This document shows positions 17,027 to 25,800 of a DNA stretch of 48,921 nucleotides, in pieces. The DNA is taken from positions 1-48,921 of the forward strand of contig JAVEYH010000010.1 of assembly GCA_034003585.1 (NCBI GenBank), given 5' to 3'. Within the stretch, counting starts at the first letter, position 1. Every line of letters starts with the position of its first letter. The notes under the pieces are model-generated. The model saw nothing but the letters and a program-made list of their open reading frames with translations, searched no databases and was not told the DNA's origin. This stretch comes from JAPXSY01 sp034003585. GTDB lineage: Bacteria > Verrucomicrobiota > Kiritimatiellia > RFP12 > UBA1067. Made by a program: the position numbers and the translations under genes.

Positions 17027-17135
17027 AGCTCACCTCCCATGTTGAGCCGTCGTGCGGCTCGTTTCTGTTTTCTGTTCCGCTCCGGACGAACCGGAACCGA
17101 CATCCTGTCGCGTTTTGTCTCCGCGCGCGAATCCG

Positions 17136-18869
17136 TCATGCCTTCAACGCGTCACCCAGCAGGGCCCGGAAAGCATCAAGCGTCATCGCGCCCTGATCCC
17201 CCGCCTCGCGGCTGCGCACCGAAACCACGTTGGCTTCGGCATCGCGTTTGCCGACCACCAGCATAAAAGGCACTTTCTCGAGCTGGGCACGGCGGATTTT
17301 CGCGCCCAGTTTCTCGTTGTCGGCATCGACCGTCACGCGCACATCCGCGTCGCGCAGACTCGTCTCCAGCGAGCGGGCATACGCGAGCTGGTCCGCGGTG
17401 ATGGGGAGCACGCGCACCTGTTCCGGCGCCAGCCACACGGGAAACGCGCCCGCATAGTGTTCGATCAGGATGCCGAAAAAGCGCTCCAGGCTGCCGAGCA
17501 GGGCACGGTGCACCATGTACGGTTGGTGCTCCTTGCCGTCTTCACCGATATACGTCAGGGCGAAGCGCTCCGGCAGGTTGAAATCGAACTGGATCGTTCC
17601 GAGCTGCCAGGGCCGTCCGAGCGCGTCCTTGATCTTGAGATCGATCTTCGGGCCGTAGAACGCGCCGCCGCCCGAATCCACCTGGTATGCGATCTTCTCG
17701 GCCCGGAGCGCGTTTTCCAGGGATTGCGTGGCCTGGTCCCAGCGCTCGGGCAACCCGACCGCCTTCTCGGGCCGGGTGGAGAGGAAGGCCGTGATCTCCC
17801 GGAACCCGAAGCGGCGCAGAATGCGCAACGCGAAGGTCACCGTGGAGCGGATTTCGTCTTCGATCTGCTCCGGCGTGCAGAAAATGTGCGCATCGTCCTG
17901 CGTGAACCCGCGCACGCGCAGCAACCCGTGGCGCACGCCCTCTTTCTCGTAACGGTACACGGTGCCGAGCTCGGCCCAGCGCAACGGCAGGTCGCGGTAC
18001 GAATAGCGCCGGGTCTTGTACACCTGGATGTGGAACGGGCAGTTCATGGGCTTGACGAAATACGATTCGACCGAAGCCCGCGAACCCTCGCCCTCCGCCA
18101 GGCTCATGCTCGGGAACATGCTGTCACGGTAGAACCCCAGATGCCCCGAGGTTTCCCACAGTTTGGCACGCCCGACATGCGGGGTGAACACCATCTCATA
18201 CCCGGCCCGGAAGTGTTCGCGCCGCCAGTAGTCTTCGATCGCCACGCGGATGCGCGCGCCTTTGGGATGCCAGTGCGCCAGCCCCGGCCCGACCTCCTCG
18301 CTGATGCTGAACAGGTCAAGCTCTTTGCCGAGTTTGCGGTGGTCGCGCTTTTTGGCCTCCTCCATCCGGGCGAGCGCCGCATCCAGTGCTTCGCGCGACA
18401 CATCCGCCATGCCGTACAGACGCTGCAGCATGGCGTTTTTCTCATCGCCGCGGTAGTAGGACCCCGCGACGGCGGTCAGCTTGACCGCACCGATCTCCGA
18501 GGTGCGGGTCACATGCGGTCCGCGGCACAAATCCGTGAACGCGCCGCAGCGGTAGAGGGTGATTGTCTCGCCCTCGGGGATGTCCGCGAGGCGTTCCCGT
18601 TTATAGGGCTGGTCCGCCAGGATCCGCGCCGCTTCTTCGCGCGTCGTTTCCAGCCGCTCAAACGGCAGGTCGGCCCGGAGAAGCGATTCGATCTCCGCCT
18701 CGATGCGCGGGAAATCTTCCGGCGTGAGCCGGTGCTCCAGATCGAAATCGTAATAAAACCCCTCTTCCGTCGAGGGTCCGATATCCAACTTCACGTTGCC
18801 GAACAGATTGCATACCGCATGCGCCATCACATGGGCCGCACTATGGCGCATCACATCAATCGCTTCCAC
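17136..18869 (-). CDS. thrS: Threonyl-tRNA synthetase lacking the TGS domain
   Basis: Class II synthetase charging tRNA-Thr. The 577-aa product begins directly at the editing domain (VMRHSAAHVMAHAV with the zinc-binding HxxxH). It continues through SAD-domain residues (CRGPHVTRTSEIG), catalytic motif 2 (RYEKEGVRHGLLRVRGFTQDDAHIF), KPMNCP and motif 3 (VHRALLGSLERFFGILIEH), and ends with an HGTP anticodon-binding domain. The N-terminal TGS domain of about 60 residues found in E. coli ThrRS is missing. The GTG at 18869 has GGAGG five bases upstream; an ATG at 18881 or TTG at 18896 would add only a few residues and has no ribosome-binding site. A consensus promoter lies upstream. Confidence 0.93.
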   Translation of the reverse strand: MEAIDVMRHSAAHVMAHAVCNLFGNVKLDIGPSTEEGFYYDFDLEHRLTPEDFPRIEAEIESLLRADLPFERLETTREEAARILADQPYKRERLADIPEGETITLYRCGAFTDLCRGPHVTRTSEIGAVKLTAVAGSYYRGDEKNAMLQRLYGMADVSREALDAALARMEEAKKRDHRKLGKELDLFSISEEVGPGLAHWHPKGARIRVAIEDYWRREHFRAGYEMVFTPHVGRAKLWETSGHLGFYRDSMFPSMSLAEGEGSRASVESYFVKPMNCPFHIQVYKTRRYSYRDLPLRWAELGTVYRYEKEGVRHGLLRVRGFTQDDAHIFCTPEQIEDEIRSTVTFALRILRRFGFREITAFLSTRPEKAVGLPERWDQATQSLENALRAEKIAYQVDSGGGAFYGPKIDLKIKDALGRPWQLGTIQFDFNLPERFALTYIGEDGKEHQPYMVHRALLGSLERFFGILIEHYAGAFPVWLAPEQVRVLPITADQLAYARSLETSLRDADVRVTVDADNEKLGAKIRRAQLEKVPFMLVVGKRDAEANVVSVRSREAGDQGAMTLDAFRALLGDALKA

Positions 18870-18931
18870 TCCAACCTCCATACCGGAAGCCCGCAACAGC
18901 CGCCGGAACCAGTCATACAGAAACAGGGTGA

Positions 18932-18960
18932 AGTGTCCCGTATCCGTCCGCGGTTGTCAA
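18932..18960 (-). promoter_or_regulatory. Sigma70-like promoter of thrS-infC
   Basis: Read on the minus strand: a perfect TTGACA (18960-18955), a 17-nt spacer and GACACT (18937-18932). Transcription would start near 18925, giving a leader of roughly 55 nt. Confidence 0.55.
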
Positions 18961-19000
18961 GGGGGACCTCGTGCACGGCTTATTCCTTTGGCACCGCAGG

Positions 19001-19090
19001 CGGTCGTTTCGGGGAAACGACCCTGCCTGAACATGTTGTTTTGCCCGTTCTTCGTGATCGTCCGGTAGGGACGGTTCCCCGAACCGTCCG
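19001..19090. repeat. Two palindromic CCCCG-loop repeat units, diverging
   Basis: Two 27-nt units of one family: 19001-19027 (minus orientation) and 19064-19090 (plus), 36 bp apart. Each reads GGYAGGG - stem arm - CCCCG - complementary arm - CCG. The arms are TCGTTT/AAACGA and ACGGTT/AACCGT, so they differ by compensating changes while the loop is unchanged. Confidence 0.8.
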
Positions 19091-19283
19091 TTTCGATGTG
19101 GCTACAAGCCAAAGGAGTGAGCCGCGGGACCTTGTGTGGACCTGCAATTGTCATTTTGCAAAGGGGCACAGTCGAACTGGGGCCTTTCGGTCCGGACTGC
19201 GACCTGCGGTGGTTTTGCGTGAAAAAAAGATTTCGCCGGCGTGTGATATTCCCTATCCTTGCGCCCATATATAGGCAGAGGCC

Positions 19284-19838
19284 GTGAGCGGGAGGACGGG
19301 CGGTTTTGAAACAAGTGGACTCAGGACACGCGCTTTTCGAGATGGAGCTGCGGGCGCGCAGCTCGCCCTGCTCTCGTATATCGCCAAGCTGTCTGGCGGG
19401 CTGCAGGATGCGCAGGATATCCTTCAGGAGACCAACCTGACCCTCTGCCGCGAACGGCGCAAGTTCAATCCCGACCGGCCTTTCCTGCCTTGGGCGCGCG
19501 CGGTCGCCTACTACGCGGTGCTTTCTTGGCGCAAACGCCAGACCCGCTCGCGGCTGGTTTTTTCGGACGAGACGGTCGAGCGCATGGCCGGCAAGCTCGC
19601 GTGCGACCCCGACCCCGTCGATGAGCGGCTCGCGCTGCTGGACATGTGCAAAAAGCGGTTGCCGCAAAACCTGCGCGGGCTGATCGACGCCTACTACGGC
19701 AACGGGGAGCGGCTCGCCGTCCTTGCCGTCCGGCTGGGACGCACCACGGGGTCTCTGGCCAACTCGCTGTATCACATCCGGGAACTCCTCAGAAAATGCG
19801 TGGAGGAATGCCTCGAAAGCAATGGGGGGCGGGCGTGA
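19284..19838 (+). CDS. ECF-type RNA polymerase sigma factor
   Basis: A 184-aa sigma70-family protein. Region 2 is well defined (DAQDILQETNLTLCRERRKFNPDRPFLPWARAVA... with the basic SWRKRQTR end). Region 4 is weaker but recognisable (AVLAVRLGRTTGSLANSLYHIRELLRKCVEECL). This matches the ECF families described from Rhodopirellula and Verrucomicrobium. The GTG at 19284 is the only plausible start in frame and has a weak ribosome-binding site. Its stop overlaps the GTG of the FecR-like gene (GTGA), the usual sigma/anti-sigma arrangement. It presumably directs transcription of this cluster in response to an envelope signal. Confidence 0.85.
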   Translation: MSGRTGGFETSGLRTRAFRDGAAGAQLALLSYIAKLSGGLQDAQDILQETNLTLCRERRKFNPDRPFLPWARAVAYYAVLSWRKRQTRSRLVFSDETVERMAGKLACDPDPVDERLALLDMCKKRLPQNLRGLIDAYYGNGERLAVLAVRLGRTTGSLANSLYHIRELLRKCVEECLESNGGRA

Positions 19839-22180
19839 GACGCGACACGGCAGATTTTTCCCGCGCGCTCGAAGCGTTGCTGGACGGCTCAGCAGACGAG
19901 ACCGACCGCCGGTTTCTGGACGCCTGCTTGCGCGAGGATCCCGAATGCATCGAGCAGTATTGCGGCCAGATGGAGACACACCTCCTGCTGCGTCTCTCCC
20001 GGACGTGCGAAACGGGGCGCACGGAACCGGCCGCGCCGCGTTTCCCGCGCCGGGTCAGGCCGGGAGGCATCGCCGCGGCCGCGGCCCTGGCCGTGCTGGC
20101 CGGCGTGCTTTTCACACTTTCGCGCCGCGTTCCGTTCACGCCGGCTCCGGTCCCCGCGCTCCCGCCGGTCACCGCACTGCACCACTACGGCTCGGCGGGC
20201 CTGGAGCTGCCAAGGACCCTGCCCGGCACGGTGCGCCTGCTGGGCGGCATGGCGCGGGTGAGCCTGCCCTCGGGGGTGGAGCTGATCCTGGAAGGGCCGC
20301 TGGAGCTGGCGCTGGAGACCGCGGACGGGGGCGAGGCCAGGCTGGCGACCGGCCGGCTGATCGCCTGGGTGCCGCCGCGGGCCAAGGGGCTGATCCTCCG
20401 CACGGCGGAGATCGAGGCGTGGGACATCGGCACGGTCTTCGCAGTCTCGGCGGACGCGGCCGCGGGCAGCCGGGTTTTTGTCTACAAGGGCGCGGTGCAG
20501 GTGAACGACCGCGAGGGGTGCGGCGCGGCCCTGTGCGAGGCGGGCGAGGGGGTGTTGGCGCCGCCGGGCCGGGCCGTCGTCAAGATCGCCTCAGACTGGC
20601 CCGAGGCGCAGCGGCTCTTCCGCCGCGCGGCGGGGCACGCCGCGCTCAAAACACCGGCCGACGCCCTGGACGTGGCGCGGCGCATCGGCGACCAGTGGCA
20701 GATCCGCTACGAGCCCGAAGAGGTCCCGCCGCCCCCGCCGCCCGTGCCCGGTCTGAGGGGGGTAGGGCGCGTTTCCCCGAAACCGCCGCGGACGCCTCGG
20801 GGAGGCGTCCCTACCGTCGCCCGTCGAGCGTCGGGTGTCGCAAAACTTTCACAAACACCGGCGGCCGTCACGCCGCCCGCAACAAAGGAAAAAACCATGA
20901 GGACCATGACGAAAACCGTAGCGGCCGTGGCGGCCGTTGCGACCCTGGGCGCGGGCGCGGCCCGCGCGGAGACCGGATTCAGCGCATCGGTCAGTGGCGT
21001 GACCCTGGCCCAGCGCGATAATACGCGCACCGTGGACATCGGGTACACCCTCACCGGCGGGGACGCGATCATCACGCTCGCGATCGAGACCAACGGGGTG
21101 GCGATCCCGGACTCGGCGGTGACGACCCTCTCCGGCGACGTGTGCAGGCTGGTGCAGGAGGGGACGCGCTCCATCGTGTGGAACGCGGGAGCGGACTGGC
21201 CCGAGCACGAGGTGACCAACGCGCGGGCCCGGGTGACCGCGTGGTCCACCAACGCGCCGCCGCAGGTGATGGTGATCGACCTCAACGGCGGCTCAACAGC
21301 GGAAGACTACCCGGTTTACTACTACACCAGCCTTGAGGCGTTGCCTTATGGTGGGTTGACGAATGCGGTCTACAAGCAAACACGGCTGGCCATGCGCAAG
21401 ATTCCGGCTGGCACTTTCATGATGGGAGAGGGTACTGGCGCTAAAGAAGTCACCCTTACGAAAGACTTCTACGCCGGGGTGTTCGAGGTGACGCAGGGGC
21501 AGTGGTTCAACGTGATGGGCAGCGGCCGTACGGCTAATTTCACCGATGCTTCGAGCAGGGCTTTCCGTCCGATGGAGATGGTGTCGTACTACGATATCCG
21601 GGAGAACCCGGACAACAGTGCGATCACTCCGAACTGGCCGGAGTCCGATGATGTGCACGCAAACTCCTTCATGGGCAAGCTGCGAGCAAAGGCGGGTGAC
21701 CCTGGCTTCGACCTGCCGACCGAGGCGCAGTGGGAGTACGCCTGCCGGGCGGGGACGACCACCTACTATAACGATGGCCTCGGGACGCCCATGGACACCA
21801 CGAGCAACGCGCAGATGGATGTGCTAGGGCGCTACCAGTACAACGGCGGCAGGTTGTGGGACGACGCGAAATCGCAATGGGTGGATCCTGCGCCATCATG
21901 CGACCCGACTAACGGCACGGCCATAGCCGGGTCATATTTGCCAAACGCCTGGGGCCTGTATGACATGCACGGCAACGTGTGTGAGTGGTGCCTGGACTGG
22001 CAGACTACGTTGACCGGAGGCATCGACCCGAAAGGGCCGGATTCGGGTCTGTACCGCGAGTTTCGGGGCGGGGGTTGGAACAGCAACGCGGCGTATTGCC
22101 GTTCGGCGTTTCGCAACTGCCACGCCCCGTCGGATCGTGCCTACGGCTACGGCTTCCGCCTCGTGAGGACTCTGCCTTGA
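19835..22180 (+). CDS. FecR-like anti-sigma protein ORF continuing in frame into a SUMF1 protein
   Basis: The GTG at 19835 overlaps the sigma factor stop. Residues 1-70 are a cytoplasmic anti-sigma-type helical region (LLDGSADETDRRFLDACLR). Residues 78-95 form one membrane helix. About residues 110-250 form a FecR domain (GGMARVSLPSGVELILEGP, AWDIGTVFAVSAD, VFVYKGAVQV). A PPPPPPVPG linker then reads through a palindromic repeat pair (20761-20815) and a threonine/proline stretch, and meets, without any stop codon, the start of the SUMF1 protein at 20897. The result is a single 781-codon frame. The SUMF1 part has its own ribosome-binding site and signal peptide, so two proteins are likely made, the first either ending as a fusion or processed. 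The FecR function would be to hold and regulate the ECF factor. Confidence 0.75.
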   Translation: MRRDTADFSRALEALLDGSADETDRRFLDACLREDPECIEQYCGQMETHLLLRLSRTCETGRTEPAAPRFPRRVRPGGIAAAAALAVLAGVLFTLSRRVPFTPAPVPALPPVTALHHYGSAGLELPRTLPGTVRLLGGMARVSLPSGVELILEGPLELALETADGGEARLATGRLIAWVPPRAKGLILRTAEIEAWDIGTVFAVSADAAAGSRVFVYKGAVQVNDREGCGAALCEAGEGVLAPPGRAVVKIASDWPEAQRLFRRAAGHAALKTPADALDVARRIGDQWQIRYEPEEVPPPPPPVPGLRGVGRVSPKPPRTPRGGVPTVARRASGVAKLSQTPAAVTPPATKEKTMRTMTKTVAAVAAVATLGAGAARAETGFSASVSGVTLAQRDNTRTVDIGYTLTGGDAIITLAIETNGVAIPDSAVTTLSGDVCRLVQEGTRSIVWNAGADWPEHEVTNARARVTAWSTNAPPQVMVIDLNGGSTAEDYPVYYYTSLEALPYGGLTNAVYKQTRLAMRKIPAGTFMMGEGTGAKEVTLTKDFYAGVFEVTQGQWFNVMGSGRTANFTDASSRAFRPMEMVSYYDIRENPDNSAITPNWPESDDVHANSFMGKLRAKAGDPGFDLPTEAQWEYACRAGTTTYYNDGLGTPMDTTSNAQMDVLGRYQYNGGRLWDDAKSQWVDPAPSCDPTNGTAIAGSYLPNAWGLYDMHGNVCEWCLDWQTTLTGGIDPKGPDSGLYREFRGGGWNSNAAYCRSAFRNCHAPSDRAYGYGFRLVRTLP
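20761..20815. repeat. Head-to-head pair of CCCCG-loop palindromic units inside an ORF
   Basis: Unit 20761-20788 (plus, 28 nt with one extra base in the left arm; GTTT/AAAC around CCCCG) abuts unit 20789-20815 (minus; arms ACGCCT/AGGCGT). The pair lies inside the FecR-SUMF1 reading frame and encodes VGRVSPKPPRTPRGGVPT-type sequence there. Confidence 0.8.
20897..22180 (+). CDS. Secreted SUMF1 (formylglycine-generating-enzyme-like) protein
   Basis: The ATG at 20897 has AAAGGA about eight bases upstream and begins a clear signal peptide (MTKTVAAVAAVATLGAGAARAE), which supports independent translation of a 427-aa protein. Residues of about 20-150 form a beta-rich region. Residues of about 168-427 are a SUMF1 domain: KIPAGTFMMGE, VFEVTQGQW, LPTEAQWEYACRAG, AWGLYDMHGNVCEWCLDW, FRGGGWNSNAAYCRSAFRN and YGFRLVRTL. 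Compared with human FGE, the first active-site cysteine is Ser (S396) and the second is retained (C401). Classical oxidation of a sulfatase cysteine is therefore doubtful, and a binding or structural role is likely. No sulfatase gene is nearby. Confidence 0.85.
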   Translation: MRTMTKTVAAVAAVATLGAGAARAETGFSASVSGVTLAQRDNTRTVDIGYTLTGGDAIITLAIETNGVAIPDSAVTTLSGDVCRLVQEGTRSIVWNAGADWPEHEVTNARARVTAWSTNAPPQVMVIDLNGGSTAEDYPVYYYTSLEALPYGGLTNAVYKQTRLAMRKIPAGTFMMGEGTGAKEVTLTKDFYAGVFEVTQGQWFNVMGSGRTANFTDASSRAFRPMEMVSYYDIRENPDNSAITPNWPESDDVHANSFMGKLRAKAGDPGFDLPTEAQWEYACRAGTTTYYNDGLGTPMDTTSNAQMDVLGRYQYNGGRLWDDAKSQWVDPAPSCDPTNGTAIAGSYLPNAWGLYDMHGNVCEWCLDWQTTLTGGIDPKGPDSGLYREFRGGGWNSNAAYCRSAFRNCHAPSDRAYGYGFRLVRTLP

Positions 22181-22189
22181 AGAAGTTCG

Positions 22190-22221
22190 TTAGTGCATTA
22201 GTGCGTTAGTTCATTAGTGTA
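22190..22221 (+). repeat. Four tandem 8-bp repeats
   Basis: TTAGTGCA, TTAGTGCG, TTAGTTCA and TTAGTGTA in direct succession, nine bases after the SUMF1 stop. Confidence 0.75.
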
Positions 22222-22351
22222 TGGGGGCATTATTGCGTGAGTCGGGAAGGACGGGCGGCCAGCCCGCGGCGGTCCGGGACGTCCCGCCGTACAGACATAA
22301 GCTTGGGTGAGCCATGCAAAGTGCGGGCGGGCGTTTTTGAAAGGAAAGCGG

Positions 22352-22396
22352 TCTGACGAGTCGGACAGGTCAGACCTGTCCGACCAATCCGACAAG
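22352..22396 (+). repeat. 9-bp TCNGACNNG array upstream of a small secreted protein
   Basis: Five exact 9-bp periods: TCTGACGAG, TCGGACAGG, TCAGACCTG, TCCGACCAA and TCCGACAAG. The array runs directly into the GGAAAGGGG ribosome-binding site of the gene at 22412. Confidence 0.8.
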
Positions 22397-22411
22397 GAAA
22401 GGGGAAAAACA

Positions 22412-22648
22412 ATGAGAAGAATGGCAATCACGGCGGCTTTCGCGGCAACGGTCGCGCTGCTGGCGGGGCTGGCGGGCGCGGAGGTGAGCGAAGTTTCGGA
22501 TGAGGCGCGGCTGGACACGCGGTCGATCTCGACCGCAAGGGATACGGAGGACGAGGCGCTGAACACGCGCAGCTTCACCATGGATTGGTCCGCGGCGCGC
22601 AAGCTCAGCACCAAGAAGATCGTGGGGACACTGATCCTGATGCGGTGA
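22412..22648 (+). CDS. Small secreted protein, 78 aa, unknown function
   Basis: The ATG at 22412 follows AAGGAAAGGGG. The signal peptide is MAITAAFAATVALLAGLAGAE. The mature part of about 54 residues is polar, with a loose internal repeat (LDTRSIST and LNTRSFTM, 19 residues apart), and ends in a basic-hydrophobic KKIVGTLILMR. No family is recognised. It follows the SUMF1 gene and is preceded by the 9-bp array. It could be an export-linked peptide of the ECF cluster, but nothing in the sequence proves that. Confidence 0.6.
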   Translation: MRRMAITAAFAATVALLAGLAGAEVSEVSDEARLDTRSISTARDTEDEALNTRSFTMDWSAARKLSTKKIVGTLILMR

Positions 22649-22689
22649 CGGGGGGGGGAGGAGGAAAGGAGAAAGGATGAGGGAGGATT

Positions 22690-22706
22690 TAGGAGTTGTT
22701 GTCCCG
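22690..22706 (+). repeat. Left copy of a 17-bp direct repeat flanking the FAD gene
   Basis: TAGGAGTTGTTGTCCCG, identical to 26267-26283. A purine-rich tract (about 22650-22689) precedes it, as also happens at the right copy. Confidence 0.8.
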
Positions 22707-22708
22707 GG

Positions 22709-22738
22709 TTGACTCCGTCAGGCCTACGCACCCATAAT
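22709..22738 (+). promoter_or_regulatory. Strong sigma70-like promoter of the FAD oxidoreductase gene
   Basis: TTGACT (22709-22714), an 18-nt spacer and CATAAT (22733-22738); five of six bases match consensus in each box. Transcription would start near 22745, about 65 nt before the chosen ATG. Confidence 0.6.
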
Positions 22739-22809
22739 GGGGCCAACCGGTGAGTGTCCCGGACCGGACGGTTCTGGGCCGGCGGGAACGGGGTGAAGGG
22801 AGAACGGAC

Positions 22810-25800
22810 ATGCGGGGCAAGCTCGGGTTGGCGTGGGTGTTGGCAGGGGGGCTGGCTGCGGCGGAGGGGGTGGTGGAAAGCGCGAAAAGCCTGCCGCTGG
22901 CGCAGGAGACGGATGTGGTGGTCGTGGGCGGCTCTTCCGGCGCCGTGGCCGCCGCCTGCCGCGCGGCCGCCGAGGGCGCGCGGGTTTTCGTGGTCGCGCC
23001 CCGCCCGTATCTGGGCGAGGATATGGCGGGAAAGCTGCGCTTGCGCACGGAGACCCCGGAAGATTCGCGCTGTGCCCTGCGGCGCCGGATGTTCACGGTG
23101 ACGGAGCTTCCGCCGTCACTGAGTTTCTCTTACCGGACGGACCGTGTTGCTGCGCCGAATCATCCGGACCCGCACCACCGCGCGTTGTCGGACGGAAAAT
23201 GGCAGGATGCCGTAACGGAGAGCGTCCAGTTCGGCGGCGATGTGACGCTCACGCTCGACCTCGGGGCGCTGACCGACCTCGGTTCGCTGGTCGCCTGCGT
23301 GTTCCGGCGCGACGGGGAGCAGGGCTTCCGGACCGGTGCGCTGCGCGTGTGGGGCAGTGCCGACGCGCGGACGTGGGTGCCGCTCGGCGAGAGGCGGGAT
23401 GCGGAACCGGAGACCGGTTCCGAACGCGCCACATTCAACGTCCCGCTTTCCAGCCGTCACCGGTATGTGAAGGTCCTGGCCGTGATGGCGCCCGGAGTGA
23501 AACGGCAACTGCTCGGTGAACTCTTGGTGTACCCCGCCGACGATCCGGCGGCCGGCGAGCGCCTGGCCGACCGCACGACGCCGCTTCAAGTGAAGAAGGT
23601 TCTGGATGAGGCGCTGCTGCAGGCGGGGATTCCGTTTCTCACCGGCGCGCTGGCGACCGAGGCGCTGACGGACGGGACGGGGGCGCTGGCGGGGGTCGTG
23701 ATCGCCAACCGCAGCGGGCGACAGGCGATCCGCGCCAAAGTGGTGATCGACGCGACGGAACGCGGTACCCTTGCCCGCGCCGCGGGCGGTCAGGCGGAAC
23801 CGTTCCCGGCCGGGAGGTACACCTTCACCCGGCGTGTCGTGGCGGGCGAGGCGCCGCGCGCGGAGGGTGTGCGGGTGCGGGAGTGTTTCGGTGTCTACCC
23901 GGTGCGCGTCACGGGCATCAAACCGCCGGAGGGATATTCCAACACGATCACGGGGCGCCTGTTCGAATGCGAGATTGACCTGCCGATGCGCGACGGTTCG
24001 GCCCGCGCTTTCGCCGAGGCGGAGCAGCGGGCGCGCGACCTGACCTTTGTCCCCACGCAGTTGGAGTCGGCGGACACGCTCGACCTCCTGCCGCCGGATT
24101 TCATCCGGGGCAAGGCCGCTGTGCGGACGCCCTGGGCCGGGGTTGACGCGCTCGATCTGGACGCGTTCCAGCCGGCCGGCACGTCGTTTCTGTTTGTGCT
24201 GGGGCCGATGGCGGACATCGCGCGGCCGGCGGTCGGGCACCTGATGCGGCCCGGGAACCTGATGGCTTTGGGCGAGCGGATCGGCGCGGAGGCCGCGCGG
24301 CTGGCGAAACAGCGTCCGGCGCCGCAGGGCGCGCGTGCCGCGGGGAGACCGGATGCGCAAGGCGGCGGGGTCACGGTCGGCGAGCACAACCGCAATCTGG
24401 CGGCGTATCTGCGGAACGCCTCCGGCACGGTCCGGGCCGAGCCGCGCGAACTGCCGGTTCTGGCCGAGTGCGACGTGCTGGTCGCGGGGGCGGGAACCGG
24501 CGGGGCGCCCGCCGGGATCGCGGCCGCGCGCCACGGCGCGCGGACCCTGGTCTGCGAGTACATTTATCAGATGGGCGGCGTGCAGACCGACGGGCTCATC
24601 GGCCACTACTATTTCGGGAACCGCGTGGGGTTCACGGCGGACATCGACCGGGGCGTGAAAGAGACCGGCGCGGTCTTTTCCCAGTGCAAGTCTGAATGGT
24701 ACCGCCGTCAGAACCGGAAAGGCGGGGCCGAGATCTGGTACGGCACGATGGTCACCGGGGTGGTGATGGAGAACAACCGGCTTACCGGCGTGGTGGCGGT
24801 CACGCCCGACGGCACGCGCGGCGTGATCCGCTGCCGCGTCGCGATCGACAGCACCGGCAATGCGGAACTCGCGGCCCTGGCGGGGGAGGAGACCGAGTTC
24901 ATCACCGCCGCCGAGGTGGCGCTGCAGGGTGTGGGCCAGACCCCGCGCCGGATGGGCGCGAGTTACACCAACACCGACATCGGGTTCCTGGATGACACGG
25001 ACGCTTCCGATCTCTGCTTTTTCGCGCTGCGCTCCCGGCACAGCATGCGGGAGGGGATCTGGGATCAGGCGCAGGTCATCAACAGCCGCGAACGCCGCCG
25101 GATGATCGGCGCCTTTTACATGTCGCCGCTGGATGTGGCCAATGGCCGGACCTACCCCGACGTGGTGGTCCAGCCTTACAGCAACTTCGATTCGCACGGC
25201 CATACGGTCCACGAGCAGTTTTTCATCGAGGATCCGGGGCATCACGGGATGAAGGTCAATTTGCCGTTCCGCTGTCTGCTGCCGAAAAAGGTGGACGGGC
25301 TGCTCGTGACCGGGCTCGGGATCAGCGCGCACCGCGACGCCATGCCGATTTTGCGCATGCAGCCGGACGTGCAGAACCAGGGTTATGCGGCGGGCACGGC
25401 GGCGGCCATGGCGGTCAAAGCGGGAGTGGCGGTGCGCCGGGTGGACATCCGCGCGCTCCAGCGCCATCTGATCGAAATGAAGATTCTGCCGGAAACGGTG
25501 CTGGCCATGGCGGATTCCTTTCCGCTTCCGGACGTCCGCTTTACCGAAGCGGTGGCCGCTCTCCCCAACGGCTACCAGGGGCTGTCGGTGGTGCTGACGG
25601 ACCCCGCGCGCGGCGCACCGCTCCTCCAGGCGGCCTACGCCGCGGCCCGCGCGCCTGAGGCCCGTCTGGCTTACGCGCATGTGCTCGGCATGATGGGGCA
25701 TCGCGACGGCGAGGCGGAGCTGATCGCCCGGGTCCGGGGCATGGCGTGGGACAAGGGGTGGAACTTCCGCGGGATGGGGCAGTTCAACCGCAGTGTGAGC

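Larger units (their letters stand above)
18870..19283. other. 414-bp intergenic region between thrS and the sigma factor gene
   Basis: Contains the thrS promoter (minus strand) and two palindromic CCCCG-loop units at 19001-19027 and 19064-19090. An AT-rich stretch (GTGTGATATTCC and CATATATAGG, about 19240-19275) lies just before the sigma factor gene and probably holds its promoter. I found no ORF or RNA gene that could be supported. Confidence 0.5.
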
